From: Candidatus Flexifilum breve
Lineage (GTDB): Bacteria > Chloroflexota > Anaerolineae > Aggregatilineales > Phototrophicaceae
Direction: 5' to 3'
DNA: 64,000 bases
Assembly (NCBI GenBank): GCA_016717205.1
Contig: JADKGC010000011.1
Location: 232,355 to 296,354 of the forward strand
Shown in pieces: positions 9,044 to 18,320 of the stretch (positions within the stretch are counted from its first letter, which is position 1; every line of letters starts with the position of its first letter). The position numbers and the translations under genes are program-made. Under the pieces are notes generated by a model that saw nothing but the letters and a program-made list of their open reading frames with translations, did not search any database and was not told the DNA's origin.

Positions 9044-9679
9044 CTACACCTTGCGCTTGGCCACGTAGATTTCGCCGTCGTCGTCCAGCACGTAGCGCGG
9101 CTCCTCTTCGACCAGTTCGAGGCGACTCGGGCGGCGCTTGCCTTTGGGGGAAGGCAGGATCAGCGTATTGAGCTTGTGCAGGTTGACCGCGCTGAAGTGG
9201 AGCGCCCGCACGCTGATCAGGCGCATGTCGATGGTGAGCGGCGCGAGGATCAGCACTTCGACGGCCAGCGGGATGAGAATCAGCATGCAGAGGGTGAAGG
9301 CGATCACGCTGATGGGCAGCTTGAGCAGCAGATAGATCAGGCTGCGCCACGTCACGCCGCTGCCGAGGTACATACCCAAGCGTTCGCCGAGATTCGCGCC
9401 GCGCGGGTCGATGTCGTCCCAGGTATCCGGCTCATCGTCAAGGCCGAGGATCGCCGCGTTGAGCTTGCGATCCATCGCCGCCAGCGTGCGCGTCCCCGCC
9501 AGCGTGAACAGCAGCAGCGGCAGGCCGATCAGGATGAGCGACAGGCTGCCGCCAACGCCGAAGCCCAGCGCCAGCAGCGTGATGTAGAACAGGCTGAACC
9601 ACAGACTGCCGAAGAGCGACACCCAGTCGCGTAGAATCTGCCCATCGGTGAGCGCGTCCATCCACGAACGTTGAGCCAT
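9044..9679 (-). CDS. Putative sensor-domain membrane protein
   Basis: A 211-residue membrane protein resembling the putative sensor domain (PF13796) often attached to actinobacterial or Chloroflexi histidine kinases. It shows paired hydrophobic stretches (YITLLALGFGVGGSLSLILI and LPLLLF), an LAAMDRKL linker, then WRSLIYLLLKLPISVIAFTL and a second hydrophobic pair. No kinase domain is attached, so this is a stand-alone sensor module. The C-terminal about 40 residues are cytosolic and charged. GAGGGG lies nine bases before the ATG. The partner kinase is unknown. Confidence 0.7.
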   Translation of the reverse strand: MAQRSWMDALTDGQILRDWVSLFGSLWFSLFYITLLALGFGVGGSLSLILIGLPLLLFTLAGTRTLAAMDRKLNAAILGLDDEPDTWDDIDPRGANLGERLGMYLGSGVTWRSLIYLLLKLPISVIAFTLCMLILIPLAVEVLILAPLTIDMRLISVRALHFSAVNLHKLNTLILPSPKGKRRPSRLELVEEEPRYVLDDDGEIYVAKRKV

Positions 9680-9747
9680 GTGCTGAATCCCCTCACTTGT
9701 TTGTCATGTATACGCACAAACGAGGAGCTTGGTTGCTCAGGTTTTCG

Positions 9748-11103
9748 TTACCCACACCCCGGTAGCGCGGTGAGGTCGATCCACCACAGACCGCCGTGCG
9801 CGCCCGTCGCCGCCAGCACGAGGCTCTGCTCGTCCGGCGCGATCCACCAATCAGCGCGTTCTTCCTGCGCCAGATCGAGTGGGAGCGGCGTTTGTGGGAT
9901 GAGGTCGCCCGTGTCGCGGTTGAAGCAGACCAGCTCCGCGCCATCATCCGTCTCCAGTGCGACGTACACGCGGTTGACCAGATCGCTCTCCGCCTCCACC
10001 AGTGGGATCGGCGCGGGGAAGTTGTTCCCCGGCGGTTCGGCGTTGAACAGCAGCTCGAAGAAGTCGTTATTGGTCACGTACAGGAAGTAGCCGCGCTCGT
10101 CGTCAAAGGTCCCCGCGAGCACCACACGTCGACCATCAACGGACGCGCCCGGCACGATCTCCGAGAAGGGGTTGTTGCGCAGATCCGGGCTGATGCGGCG
10201 CGCTTCCACGTCGGCGGTGAAGAAGCCGACCGGATCACCATATGCGCCATAGTAGTAGGCGAGGAAGCGTTCTTCCGGCAGCCAGTGGACGCCTTGCAGC
10301 GTGCGGTTGTGCTGATCGTTGAAGAGCAGGCGGGCGAAACGACCATCCGGCGCGGCGGTGATCACGTCGTTGATCTCATCCTGAAAGATCAGGCGGTCGC
10401 CGTTGGGGGCAAAACGCAGCATTGACCGGGCGAAATCAGACTCATTGAGGCCGAGGCGTTCCGCGAGTTCCGGCGTCACATACTCGGCGGCGGGGTGCGC
10501 TTCCGGCATGACTTCCAGATCGGGCAAATTGACGCGGCCCCACGTCCACTCGGTGAACAGTTCGCTGGGGCAGCCGACGCCGAAGCGGAAGAACTCGCCG
10601 CTGGCATCCCATTCGACGGCGGCGATCTCTTCGTCGCTCAACCGGGTAATGCCGTTGATCGCTGCGGGGGGCGGCAGCGGCTCGACCGCTTCGCCTTCCA
10701 CGATCACTTCGATGGTTTCGATCGATGCGTCGGCTTCGAATAGTTCCAGCGGGGCAGTAAACGGCTGGCGGTGATCGGGCTGCAAGGCGAAGTCGAGCGG
10801 CACACCGACGTTGCACTGGTTGACGAGGAAACCGTAACCCTCCGCGACCTGCGTCCCGCTGGCGTCAAACGCCTGCGCGGTGATGAACAGGTTCGCGTAG
10901 GCCTCTGCGCCTGCATTGACGATCTCGCCGACCGCTGTCAGCGTCGGCTGACCGAAGTCGCCGACGCCTTCGACCAACCGAACGTGGTCCGCGGTCAGGT
11001 CGCTGGTTTGCGCGGTGACGCCGCCGACCGCGATCAACAGGCTGGCGATGAGCAAACTCAGCAGGCGCGCAAAAAGGACGAGACCCGTCTCGCCCCTACG
11101 CAT
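9748..11103 (-). CDS. Secreted propeller-like protein with FxLYD-type domain
   Basis: About 451 residues. A signal peptide (LLSLLIASLLIAVGG ending VTAQ) is followed by a region like the FxLYD domain (VGEIVNAGAEAYANLF...AFDASGTQVAEGYGF, residues about 50-110). Then come repeated strands with D-x-D/G and F-x-x-Y patterns suggestive of a six-bladed WD40/TolB-like propeller. The role is unknown; surface or periplasm-equivalent binding is likely. Oddly, the first 10 codons (MRRGETGLVL) lie inside palindromic repeats at 11078-11135, so the start is uncertain and an older start may have been displaced. The longer frame to 11199 would overlap the glutamine synthetase gene. Confidence 0.7.
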   Translation of the reverse strand: MRRGETGLVLFARLLSLLIASLLIAVGGVTAQTSDLTADHVRLVEGVGDFGQPTLTAVGEIVNAGAEAYANLFITAQAFDASGTQVAEGYGFLVNQCNVGVPLDFALQPDHRQPFTAPLELFEADASIETIEVIVEGEAVEPLPPPAAINGITRLSDEEIAAVEWDASGEFFRFGVGCPSELFTEWTWGRVNLPDLEVMPEAHPAAEYVTPELAERLGLNESDFARSMLRFAPNGDRLIFQDEINDVITAAPDGRFARLLFNDQHNRTLQGVHWLPEERFLAYYYGAYGDPVGFFTADVEARRISPDLRNNPFSEIVPGASVDGRRVVLAGTFDDERGYFLYVTNNDFFELLFNAEPPGNNFPAPIPLVEAESDLVNRVYVALETDDGAELVCFNRDTGDLIPQTPLPLDLAQEERADWWIAPDEQSLVLAATGAHGGLWWIDLTALPGCG

Positions 11104-11135
11104 GTGCTGCCGTAGGGACGAGGCACGCCTCGTCC
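11078..11135. repeat. Two adjacent palindromic repeats at a gene start
   Basis: CGAGACCCGTCTCG at 11079-11092 is a hairpin with GTAGGGGCGAGACGG-type flanks, and GGACGAGGCACGCCTCGTCC at 11116-11135 is a repeat A copy. The predicted ATG at 11103 lies between them, and the first codons run through the inner hairpin. Confidence 0.85.
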
Positions 11136-11161
11136 TCTCCAAGTCGAGATAGCTGCTTAGT

Positions 11162-12589
11162 TTAGAACAAATTCCACAGGAACTGATTCTGAACCTCATG
11201 GTGATATTGGATCTCGGACGACTTAATCAGCGTCCCCAAACGGCGCGGGGACCGATCCGCCGCCGCTTCCTTGAGCGCCGCAAACTTGTCGCGCACGCCC
11301 TCGCCGAGGAGCTGAGCCGTATAGCTGCTGCTCGCGAAGCAGTCGATGGCATCGTAGATATTATCGGGCAGGATGGCCGATTGATCCAGCTGCGGGTTGA
11401 TCGCGCCTTCAATGCCCGTGCGCAGGATGCTGTACAGCGCCAGATACGGGTTGGCATCCGGAGCGATGGAACGAACTTCCACGCGCGCCGACTTTTCGTT
11501 GCCGTAGGGGATACGCACCATCGAACCGCGGTCGACCGCCGAGGCCTTGATCTGGTTCGGCGCTTCGAAGTGCGGGTCGAGGCGGCGGTAGCTGTTCACG
11601 CTCGAATTCAGCACGAGGCAGATGTCGAGGGCGCTGGAGAGCACGCTGTAGATGAAGTTCCAGCCGAACTCGGACAGCTTTTCGTTGCCGTTCGCGTCCC
11701 ACATCAGGTTCTTGCCGTTCTGCGAGACGGACAGGTTGGTGTGCATACCGTTGCCGTTCACACCGGTGATCGGCTTGGGCAGGAAGCACGCGGTCATGTC
11801 GTTCTGGCGCGCGACCTGACGGCAGATCAGCTTGTACAACTGTACCTGATCAGCGGCGACTGCGGCTTCGGTGTACGAGTAGTTGATTTCAAACTGCGAC
11901 GGCGCAACTTCCGGGTGATCCTTTTCGTTGGCGAAACCCATCGCGCGCTGCGCTTCCGCCACTACGTCGATGAACGTGCGGAGGGGGTCGCCGGGCAGCG
12001 AGTGGTAGTACCCGCCGGTGGTCACAATTTCGAATTTGCCCGTGTTGACATATTCCTGTTCGGCATTCTTGCCCTTGAACAGGAAGCCTTCGATTTCGTT
12101 CGAGGCATTACAGACCATGCCCTTGGTGTCGTACAGGTGCTTCATGTAGGCCTTGAGCGTGGCGCGCATATCGGCGGGGTAGGGTTCGCCCGTGCGTTCC
12201 AGCACTTCACCGAAGACGAGCACTTTGCCCGGCCCGAAGATGTCGGCGGGCAGCCAGTAGAACGCCGGCCAGTCGATTTCCAGACGCAGATCCGATTCCG
12301 CCTGTGCCGAGAAACCGCGTACCGACGAACCGTCGAATGTCAGGTTATCCCACGACTTGAGCAGGAACTTTTTGTCATAATCCAACATGTGCAGGCGACC
12401 TTCGAGGTCGGTGAAGCACACCGTCACCGCTTTGATGCGCTTTTCGTCAGCCAGATACTTCAGGCGTTCGTCGCGAATCTGTTCGGTCGGGACGCGATCT
12501 AGACGCTGTTTCTTGGCGGCAAGGTTAAGCGCCTCAAGTTCGTCATACGGGATTTCGAGAAAGTCACGCAGTGTCATGGGATCAAGCAT
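11162..12589 (-). CDS. glnA: Glutamine synthetase, type I
   Basis: A 475-residue cytosolic enzyme joining ammonia and glutamate with ATP, the main ammonium-assimilation step. Signature elements in order: FDGSSVRGF (beta-Grasp end), NEIEGFLF, PSQFEINYSY (metal-binding Glu), NGNGMHTNLSV (ATP/His loop), NSSVNSYRRLDPHFEAP (glutamate and phosphate loop) and RIPYGNEKSARVEVR. The NLYDLPP-type adenylylation site is not apparent, so control is likely by feedback or by transcription. The N-terminus is about 30 residues longer than the core; MTLRDF five codons inside is an alternative start. A promoter-like pair lies upstream at 12618-12645. Confidence 0.93.
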   Translation of the reverse strand: MLDPMTLRDFLEIPYDELEALNLAAKKQRLDRVPTEQIRDERLKYLADEKRIKAVTVCFTDLEGRLHMLDYDKKFLLKSWDNLTFDGSSVRGFSAQAESDLRLEIDWPAFYWLPADIFGPGKVLVFGEVLERTGEPYPADMRATLKAYMKHLYDTKGMVCNASNEIEGFLFKGKNAEQEYVNTGKFEIVTTGGYYHSLPGDPLRTFIDVVAEAQRAMGFANEKDHPEVAPSQFEINYSYTEAAVAADQVQLYKLICRQVARQNDMTACFLPKPITGVNGNGMHTNLSVSQNGKNLMWDANGNEKLSEFGWNFIYSVLSSALDICLVLNSSVNSYRRLDPHFEAPNQIKASAVDRGSMVRIPYGNEKSARVEVRSIAPDANPYLALYSILRTGIEGAINPQLDQSAILPDNIYDAIDCFASSSYTAQLLGEGVRDKFAALKEAAADRSPRRLGTLIKSSEIQYHHEVQNQFLWNLF

Positions 12590-12617
12590 CCTGTTGATTG
12601 TTAACTAAAGACGCCGC

Positions 12618-12645
12618 ATCTTAGCATGTTTCCACAAAGGCCAAA
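12618..12645 (-). promoter_or_regulatory. Candidate sigma70-type promoter of glnA
   Basis: Read on the minus strand: TTTGGC (12645-12640), a 16-base spacer, then TAAGAT (12623-12618) with a TG-C just before it (extended -10 character). About 29 bases to the glnA start. The match is fair, not perfect. Confidence 0.45.
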
Positions 12646-12698
12646 CAGGGGGTTTTCGCCAAATTTCGCCAGTGGTTTTTGTCACAATTTCACAAAAG

Positions 12699-13754
12699 CT
12701 AAGATCCCTGCACCCGGGCTAAGGCTTCCGCCGCCAGCGTGAAGTTCTCATTCCGCCAAACTGCTACCTGATAATTGTTCGCGGCTCGTGAAAAATCACC
12801 AAGTGCCTCTGCTGCCAGCCCGACATAGTAGTAGACTTCTTCGACGCCCTCGGTCGTAGCGATCACTTCCTGCGCCAGCGCGATCATGTCGTCGTAGCGC
12901 CCGACGTTGTAGTAGGCCTGAAATGCGCCGTACTGATACCAGAACATACGCCACGGCAGCCCATTTTGCCGCGCTTGATCGAAGTAGTCGGCGGCTTCTT
13001 CGTAGCGACCGAGCACCACCAGCGACGACCCCATATTGAACAAAGTGAACGAATCGTAGGTCCCGCTGTCCAGTTCAGCCTGCGACTGCGCCAGCGCGAA
13101 TTCGGCGTTGGCCGCTGCATCCCACTGATCGCCGAGCACCTGCATTACGCGCGCTTCCTCTTCGGGGCGATACAGCACGAGATAATCGCGGTTAAAGGTG
13201 CGCCAGCGTTCATCAATATCGGCATACGGAATCGGTCGCCCGACCTGCCCCTCGCCCGCGCCCAGCAGCGGATCGTAGGTGAGCAGCACCTGCTGCGCGT
13301 CGTCATAACCCATGACCACGCGGTTATGCCCCATCCAATCGTTGAAGCCGCCTGCGCCGTCAAAGTACGAATTCTCGATCAGCACCGGGAAGCCGTTGGC
13401 GACCAGCGCCTTGAGCATGTCCAGCGTGCCGCCGATGCGTTCGACGCCCTTGAGGTCGTAGTCTTCGGCAAAGCGGATCATTTCGTCAAAGCGCACGGCG
13501 ACATCGTCGATATTCGGGTTGAGGTCGCGCACCGCCGCGTCATAGACGTACGGGCCAAAATAAGAAATCTGGATGGAGAGCGCCGCCGCCGAACAGCGGT
13601 TGATGTCTTGCCAGACCAGCGTCAAGCCGTCCAAACGGGCGCTGGCGGGCAGGGACGCGATAGCGGTCGGCTCGGGAGTCGCCTCCTGCGCGTGCACGGT
13701 CAGGGCGAAGGCGGAGATCAACGCGATCAAGAGGATCAAGCGTGCCAATTTCAT
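12699..13754 (-). CDS. Secreted C39-like cysteine peptidase domain with TPRs
   Basis: A 351-residue exported protein. The signal peptide ends near HAQ (residue 23). Residues 45-185 look like a C39-type papain fold: Cys54 in QDINRCSAAAL, His143 in MGHNRVVMGYDD and Asp161 in LTYDPL, in correct order. Residues 200-350 carry TPR-like helices (FTLFNMGSSLVVLGRYEEAADYF). It may cleave peptides or act as an inactive binding protein. The ATG at 13754 follows GAGG by five bases, which beats a longer frame to 13781. Confidence 0.8.
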   Translation of the reverse strand: MKLARLILLIALISAFALTVHAQEATPEPTAIASLPASARLDGLTLVWQDINRCSAAALSIQISYFGPYVYDAAVRDLNPNIDDVAVRFDEMIRFAEDYDLKGVERIGGTLDMLKALVANGFPVLIENSYFDGAGGFNDWMGHNRVVMGYDDAQQVLLTYDPLLGAGEGQVGRPIPYADIDERWRTFNRDYLVLYRPEEEARVMQVLGDQWDAAANAEFALAQSQAELDSGTYDSFTLFNMGSSLVVLGRYEEAADYFDQARQNGLPWRMFWYQYGAFQAYYNVGRYDDMIALAQEVIATTEGVEEVYYYVGLAAEALGDFSRAANNYQVAVWRNENFTLAAEALARVQGS

Positions 13755-13936
13755 AAGTGCCTCATCACTGCATGTTTGCAACCGACGTCATTTTAGCCGA
13801 TCATGCGCCGATTGGAAGTTATGGCTTGGTGAACAGAGGCTGATCGCAGGCTGAAAACAGTGGGACGCACGCCGAAATCCACCCACGCATCCCCCTCACC
13901 GAGACGCGCGGGTGAAGCTTTTGACACTGGCTGGGG

Positions 13937-14740
13937 TTAACTCAGGGGCGCATCCAGGAAATTGACGATCATCGGCGTCAGCAGTTCCAGCCGCGTCAGG
14001 ATATCGGTGTGGCGCGCGCCGGGGATCATGGCGAGCTGCGACTTCGGCAGCGGACGAAAATCGGCATTGATGTCCCCGCCCAACAACCGGAACATCTCGA
14101 TCACGTGATTGAGATCGATGCCATCCGAGTCGCCGATGATGGTGAGGGTGGGTGATGTGAGCGCCTGAATCGTCGCGGCGGACACGACAGAATGGGACGC
14201 CGTATCAAGCTGCACGATCTTGGTCACGAGTGCCGGGAAGTCCTCCGGATGCGGGGCGAAACGCTGGTAGTCCGCTTCGATGGGGCTGCCCACGAACAGT
14301 TCCGGCGTGAGTGAGGCGATAGCCGTCAGCACACCTGCGCGCCAGCCCGACGGCAGCAAGGGCGCAGACAGGATCACCAACTTGTCGACGACTTGCGGAT
14401 GCCGCACGGCGACTTCCAGCGCGGTCGTGGCGCCCATGGAATAGCCGAGAATATCGGCCTGCGGGATCTTCAGCGCGCCCAGCAGCGCGGCGACATCGTC
14501 GGCCATCTGCTCGAAGGTCAGCGGACGGTCGGCGCGGTCAGCGGTGCGTCCGTGCCCTTGCGCATCCACGGCGATCACCTGCCGCGTCTGCGCCAGACTG
14601 GTGATGAGGCCGCCCATCGAGATGGTACTCATGAATGCCCCGTGCAGCACTACCAGCGGTTTGCCGGTACCGTGCAGCTCATAATACATGTTCAGACCAT
14701 CGATCGGAGCATAACCGGTTTGAGGAGCTGCCGAAGTCAT
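13937..14740 (-). CDS. Alpha/beta hydrolase
   Basis: A 267-residue soluble alpha/beta-hydrolase of the epoxide hydrolase/haloperoxidase-like group. The oxyanion-hole region HGAFM, nucleophile elbow GYSMGA and terminal GARHTDIL (catalytic His) are visible; IIGDSDGID supplies the acid. It hydrolyses an ester or similar bond; the substrate is unknown. The start is set by CAGGAGA nine bases before the ATG. The gene runs divergently from the M23 peptidase gene with about 200 bases between the starts; I see nothing distinctive in that gap. Confidence 0.88.
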   Translation of the reverse strand: MTSAAPQTGYAPIDGLNMYYELHGTGKPLVVLHGAFMSTISMGGLITSLAQTRQVIAVDAQGHGRTADRADRPLTFEQMADDVAALLGALKIPQADILGYSMGATTALEVAVRHPQVVDKLVILSAPLLPSGWRAGVLTAIASLTPELFVGSPIEADYQRFAPHPEDFPALVTKIVQLDTASHSVVSAATIQALTSPTLTIIGDSDGIDLNHVIEMFRLLGGDINADFRPLPKSQLAMIPGARHTDILTRLELLTPMIVNFLDAPLS

Positions 14741-14943
14741 TTCACGTTCTCCTGTTGGCGTCTTCTGCTTACGCAAGCCTACCTCTTCAATGATAAAAGG
14801 GGCGCAGACTGTGAATTCACGCATGAGCAGATGATGCCCGGCGCTCGGTCAGCCTGAGGGAGTAGGCCATCTATCACCTTGCGCCGTTGGAGTCATGGCG
14901 CTAGGATAGCGGGCGAACATTGGGCATAGACGAGGTTTTTCGA

Positions 14944-16194
14944 ATGCCACTTTTGAACACGGATGAACCGATTCCCGACCACCTGGCAGATACCGGACGG
15001 GTGCAAACCGTCAGCGATATCTCCGCCTGGCGGCGCGTAGTCGGTTTCGTGTCGCTGCTCGGTGCGGCGGCTCTGACCGCGGCTACGGCGCTGCTTTTGC
15101 TGACGCCCGCGGACGTGCCCACACCGACGCCGAACACCGACGCAGCCACCGTTATCAGCCCGACGGCCACGACGTTTATCCCGCCCACCACCGACCCCGG
15201 TGCAAGCGGCGCGGAGACGATGATCGATGGCGGCGTGATTCCCACGCTCAGCCCGGAACAGGCGGCCATCTTCCTGAATGCGCCGCTGCAATCTTTGACG
15301 ACGGATCTCGGGTTGGAAGTCGTGCGCAACGACTACAACCCGTTCACCATTGCGCCGGAACGCCCCCGCAGCGAAGTCGTGCAGTACACGGTCGAATCCG
15401 GCGATACCATTTACGCCATCGCCGACCGCTTCGGCTTGAAGCCGGAGAGCGTCGCGTGGGCCAATTCGCGGGACATTATCGGCGGGCTGCGACCGGGACG
15501 CGCGATCAACATCCCTCCGGTCGACGGCGCGTTCATCACCGTGAACAATGAACGGTCGATTGCGAGCATCGCGCAGGAATTCCGCGTCGATCCCTATGTG
15601 ATCATCGACTCGGAGTTCAATGACTTTGGCACACTGACCAGCATCACGCCGGAAACGCTGCTGCCAAGCGGCACGCAGGTCATGATCCCCGGCGGCGAAG
15701 CGGAACAGATTAGCTGGAACCCGGTCGTCGAACGTTCCGGCGGGGATGCCAGCAACGGCAACGCGGGCGGCACGATCTCGTTTGCGCCCGGCGATCCTGG
15801 CTCGTGCGGCGCAGTCCCCAATCCCGGCGGCGGCGGTGGCTGGCTCAAGCCGATCGGCTCGTACTCGTGGACGCGCGGGTTCAGCTCATTCCACACGGGC
15901 GTCGATCTGGCCGCTGCAGAGGGCACACCCGTCTACGCATCCAACGGCGGCACGGTGATTTTCCGCGGCTGGAGCACATGGGGTTACGGCTACCTGATCG
16001 TGCTGGCGCATGGGCCGTTCACATCGCTTTACGGCCACCTCTCGGCGATCAACGTCGGCTGCGGGCAGTATGTTAGCGCGGGGCAGTTCATCGGCGCGGT
16101 CGGCAATACAGGGAATTCGTCCGGGCCGCACCTGCACTTCGAACTGCGCTATAACGATGCCCCGTTCGACCCGACCTCGACCATGCCGTTCTAG
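14944..16194 (+). CDS. LysM-M23 murein endopeptidase, membrane anchored
   Basis: A 416-residue cell-wall peptidase. A short cytosolic N-terminus, one membrane segment (about residues 36-58, FVSLLGAAALTAATALLLL), a Thr/Pro spacer, then two LysM-type regions (VQYTVESGDTIYAIADRF and ITVNNERSIASIAQEF, residues about 143-250), a Gly-rich linker and a C-terminal M23 domain. Zinc ligands are in FHTGVDLA (about 317) and HLHFEL (about 397). Lysostaphin-type enzymes cut peptidoglycan cross-links. The ATG is preferred over an upstream TTG at 14920 because GAGG lies at proper distance. Confidence 0.9.
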   Translation: MPLLNTDEPIPDHLADTGRVQTVSDISAWRRVVGFVSLLGAAALTAATALLLLTPADVPTPTPNTDAATVISPTATTFIPPTTDPGASGAETMIDGGVIPTLSPEQAAIFLNAPLQSLTTDLGLEVVRNDYNPFTIAPERPRSEVVQYTVESGDTIYAIADRFGLKPESVAWANSRDIIGGLRPGRAINIPPVDGAFITVNNERSIASIAQEFRVDPYVIIDSEFNDFGTLTSITPETLLPSGTQVMIPGGEAEQISWNPVVERSGGDASNGNAGGTISFAPGDPGSCGAVPNPGGGGGWLKPIGSYSWTRGFSSFHTGVDLAAAEGTPVYASNGGTVIFRGWSTWGYGYLIVLAHGPFTSLYGHLSAINVGCGQYVSAGQFIGAVGNTGNSSGPHLHFELRYNDAPFDPTSTMPF

Positions 16195-16212
16195 GTGGCC
16201 GGGCGAAAACGA

Positions 16213-16503
16213 CTAACCTCACCCCCCTCTCCTCTAGGAGAGGGGAAAGAACGGTCTCTTTCTGTCTCCCCTCCCTGAATTCGGGGAGGGGCCGGGGGTG
16301 GGGTCGGGAGCAGCGGACGCAATGAATTGCGTCCCTACGAGAAAACTGTGTTTTGTAGGGACGCCCAATGGGGCGTCCGTGGTTGGATTGCCCGAAACGG
16401 TCGCGAGATACAGGGTGTCCAATAAGGGTGACATGTGTAGGGACGAGGCATGCCTCGTCCTGATTTCTAGAGAAGGATTCAGAGGACAAGGCATGCCTTG
16501 TCC
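16213..16503. repeat. Cluster of repeats C, B, B', A, A
   Basis: In order: repeat C with a CTCCCTGAATTCGGGGAG core (16213-16312), GGACGCAATGAATTGCGTCC (16315-16334), GGACGCCCAATGGGGCGTCC (16359-16378), GGACGAGGCATGCCTCGTCC (16441-16460) and GGACAAGGCATGCCTTGTCC (16484-16503). The last carries two compensatory changes relative to repeat A that keep the palindrome intact. The gap 16195-16606 holds no gene. Confidence 0.92.
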
Positions 16504-16606
16504 CTACAAAAACCTCTCAGTACAATAACTGTTCGCTTGTTTGACGCCCTCTATATCCCGTCCCTACAAACAATGGTCTCCCTGATAGGGATGGGGCACA
16601 AGTCTG

Positions 16607-16942
16607 TTATTCAAAATCCGCTGTATCCAACATCGGCAAGAGGTAGATCCCCGGTTCTTCGTACGGATGCGCCGCGCGCAGCGCCGCCAGCACCGCTTTG
16701 ACCCGGTCGCGCCGGCAGATCATCTCGATGCGCACCTCGTCGACCAAGTTGATCACCCCGCGGTCGCCCACTGCCGGGTTGGACGCGGCATCCGGCTGAA
16801 AGCGCCCGGTCCCCGGGTTGGTGAAGGCGCAGTGCGTATACAGACCGATCTCGCCCGCGCCCGCATCGCCGAGCGCTTGCAGCACGGCCTCCGCGTTGGC
16901 AACGGGAACCGTAGTGATCAAAAAAACGTTGTCGAAGTCCAT
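16607..16942 (-). CDS. PII/CutA-like protein (Nif3 middle-domain type)
   Basis: A 111-residue soluble alpha/beta protein matching the stand-alone version of the PII-like insert of Nif3/YqfO proteins: N-terminal VFLITTVPVANAEAVLQALGDAGAG, GLYTHCAFTNPGTGRF, and the hallmark RAAHPYEEPGIYLLP. Such proteins form CutA/PII-like trimers; their ligand is uncertain (metal or nucleotide). GGAG five bases before the ATG at 16942 fixes the start, and the longer frame upstream is noncoding. It is divergent from the TPR gene at 17062. Confidence 0.8.
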   Translation of the reverse strand: MDFDNVFLITTVPVANAEAVLQALGDAGAGEIGLYTHCAFTNPGTGRFQPDAASNPAVGDRGVINLVDEVRIEMICRRDRVKAVLAALRAAHPYEEPGIYLLPMLDTADFE

Positions 16943-17061
16943 GCTCACTCCACAAGAAAACCTTGATTCTTTTCGATTAAATTGTACGTGCATGCCTGTA
17001 ATAAGCACGTTACAATAGGGCAAGTTATCCCACGTTATCCAGCAAATCGGCACCAATCAAC

Positions 17062-18252
17062 ATGCGAATCCAACGTTCTCGGTCACGGTTCACCTTCCGT
17101 CGTCGTCGTCAGGCGGGCTGTTTGTCGTTCCTGGCCCTCATCGTCGTGCTCGGCAGCATCAGCGCGGGGGTGTACGCGTGGTTGACGCGTTGGCGCCCGC
17201 CGGAAGAAAGCATTTCCGGTATGGATACGGATGTTCTGCGCGCCGCCTACAATGCGTTTGAACGCGGCGACCTGACCGGGACGATCAGCATTGCGCGGCA
17301 GATCCTCAGCCAATTGCCCGCGCAGCCCGACGCCGTGCTGCTGCTCACCCGCGCCTTGATCTATCGCAGTTATGGCGAATACGACCGGGCGATTGATCGC
17401 CAGTTGGCGCTGGAAGTCACCACCGAGGCGCTGCGCATTGATCCGATTAGCCCACATATCCGCGCGGCGCACGCCTTCGCGCTGGTCGCGGTTGATGATC
17501 CGGTGGGCGCGGCGGATTTGGCGCGCGACATCCTCGAGAAGCACCCCGACAACACCATCGCCCGGATCGCGCTGGCGCTGGCCTATGGCAGCGTTGGCAG
17601 CTTTGAAGTCGCGCTGCGCGAAAGCATTCGCGCGCTCGACACAGCGCAGGGCTGGATGCGTATGGATGCGCTGCGCGCCCAGGCTATCAGCCAGAGCGAC
17701 CTCGGCGCGTATGAAGAAGCCGTCCGCGTGGTCGAACAGGCCATCGGCGTCAACCCGAATCTCGTGCTGCTCTACTTCGAGCGCGCACAGTATGCCCTGC
17801 TGCTCGGCGACAGCGACGCGGCGACGGTCGCCTATTACAACGTGCTCGTGCACGATGAGAACAACGTCAAAGCGCGCCTGCGCCTGTGCGAACTTTCCAG
17901 CCTGATGCGCGAACGCGACATGGCCATCCGCTACTGTTCGGAAGTCACGCAGCGCGCGCCGGATTGGTCGGAGGGGTGGTACCGGTTGGGCATGGAGTAT
18001 TTCCTGCAGGGGCAGTTTGCGGACGCGCAGTCGTCGCTCAACCGCTGCTCGACGCTGCAAGTGATGCAAGACGTACCCGTCGACGAGCGGCGCTTTGAAT
18101 GCTGGTACATTCAGGGACAAGCCGCGGAAATCCTCGGCGACTGCCCGAATCTGATCGCCGTGTATAACGAATTCCGCGCCATGACCGCCGCCGAGACGGT
18201 CGCGCAGCGCTGGACTTACCCCCCGGAAGGCCCCCCCATGTGCCGTCAGTGA
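17062..18252 (+). CDS. Membrane-anchored TPR protein
   Basis: A 396-residue protein with an Arg-rich start (MRIQRSRSRFTFRRRRQ), one membrane segment at about residues 19-36 (CLSFLALIVVLGSISAGVYA), then helical TPR repeats, e.g. AAYNAFERGDLTGTISIARQIL, ALAYGSVGSFEVALRESI and YEEAVRVVEQAIGVNPNLVLLYFERA. The repeats face outward if the N-terminus is cytosolic. It probably scaffolds protein contacts; no enzyme domain is seen. It is followed after 68 bases by the LiaF-like gene pair on the same strand. Confidence 0.85.
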   Translation: MRIQRSRSRFTFRRRRQAGCLSFLALIVVLGSISAGVYAWLTRWRPPEESISGMDTDVLRAAYNAFERGDLTGTISIARQILSQLPAQPDAVLLLTRALIYRSYGEYDRAIDRQLALEVTTEALRIDPISPHIRAAHAFALVAVDDPVGAADLARDILEKHPDNTIARIALALAYGSVGSFEVALRESIRALDTAQGWMRMDALRAQAISQSDLGAYEEAVRVVEQAIGVNPNLVLLYFERAQYALLLGDSDAATVAYYNVLVHDENNVKARLRLCELSSLMRERDMAIRYCSEVTQRAPDWSEGWYRLGMEYFLQGQFADAQSSLNRCSTLQVMQDVPVDERRFECWYIQGQAAEILGDCPNLIAVYNEFRAMTAAETVAQRWTYPPEGPPMCRQ

Positions 18253-18320
18253 CTTTGCAACTTAATCCCCGATGCGTCGTATAAGCACATAGTGACAAGA
18301 CTTCGCAAGGGGGTAACAGC

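Noticed and set aside
11198..12502. 434-codon frame antisense to glnA
   Set aside because: Mirror of the conserved glutamine synthetase frame.
14920..14943. TTG start 24 bases upstream for the M23 peptidase
   Set aside because: The ATG at 14944 has GAGG at proper distance.
17083..18120. 345-codon frame antisense to the TPR gene
   Set aside because: Complement of a well-supported TPR gene; His/Arg-rich shadow.
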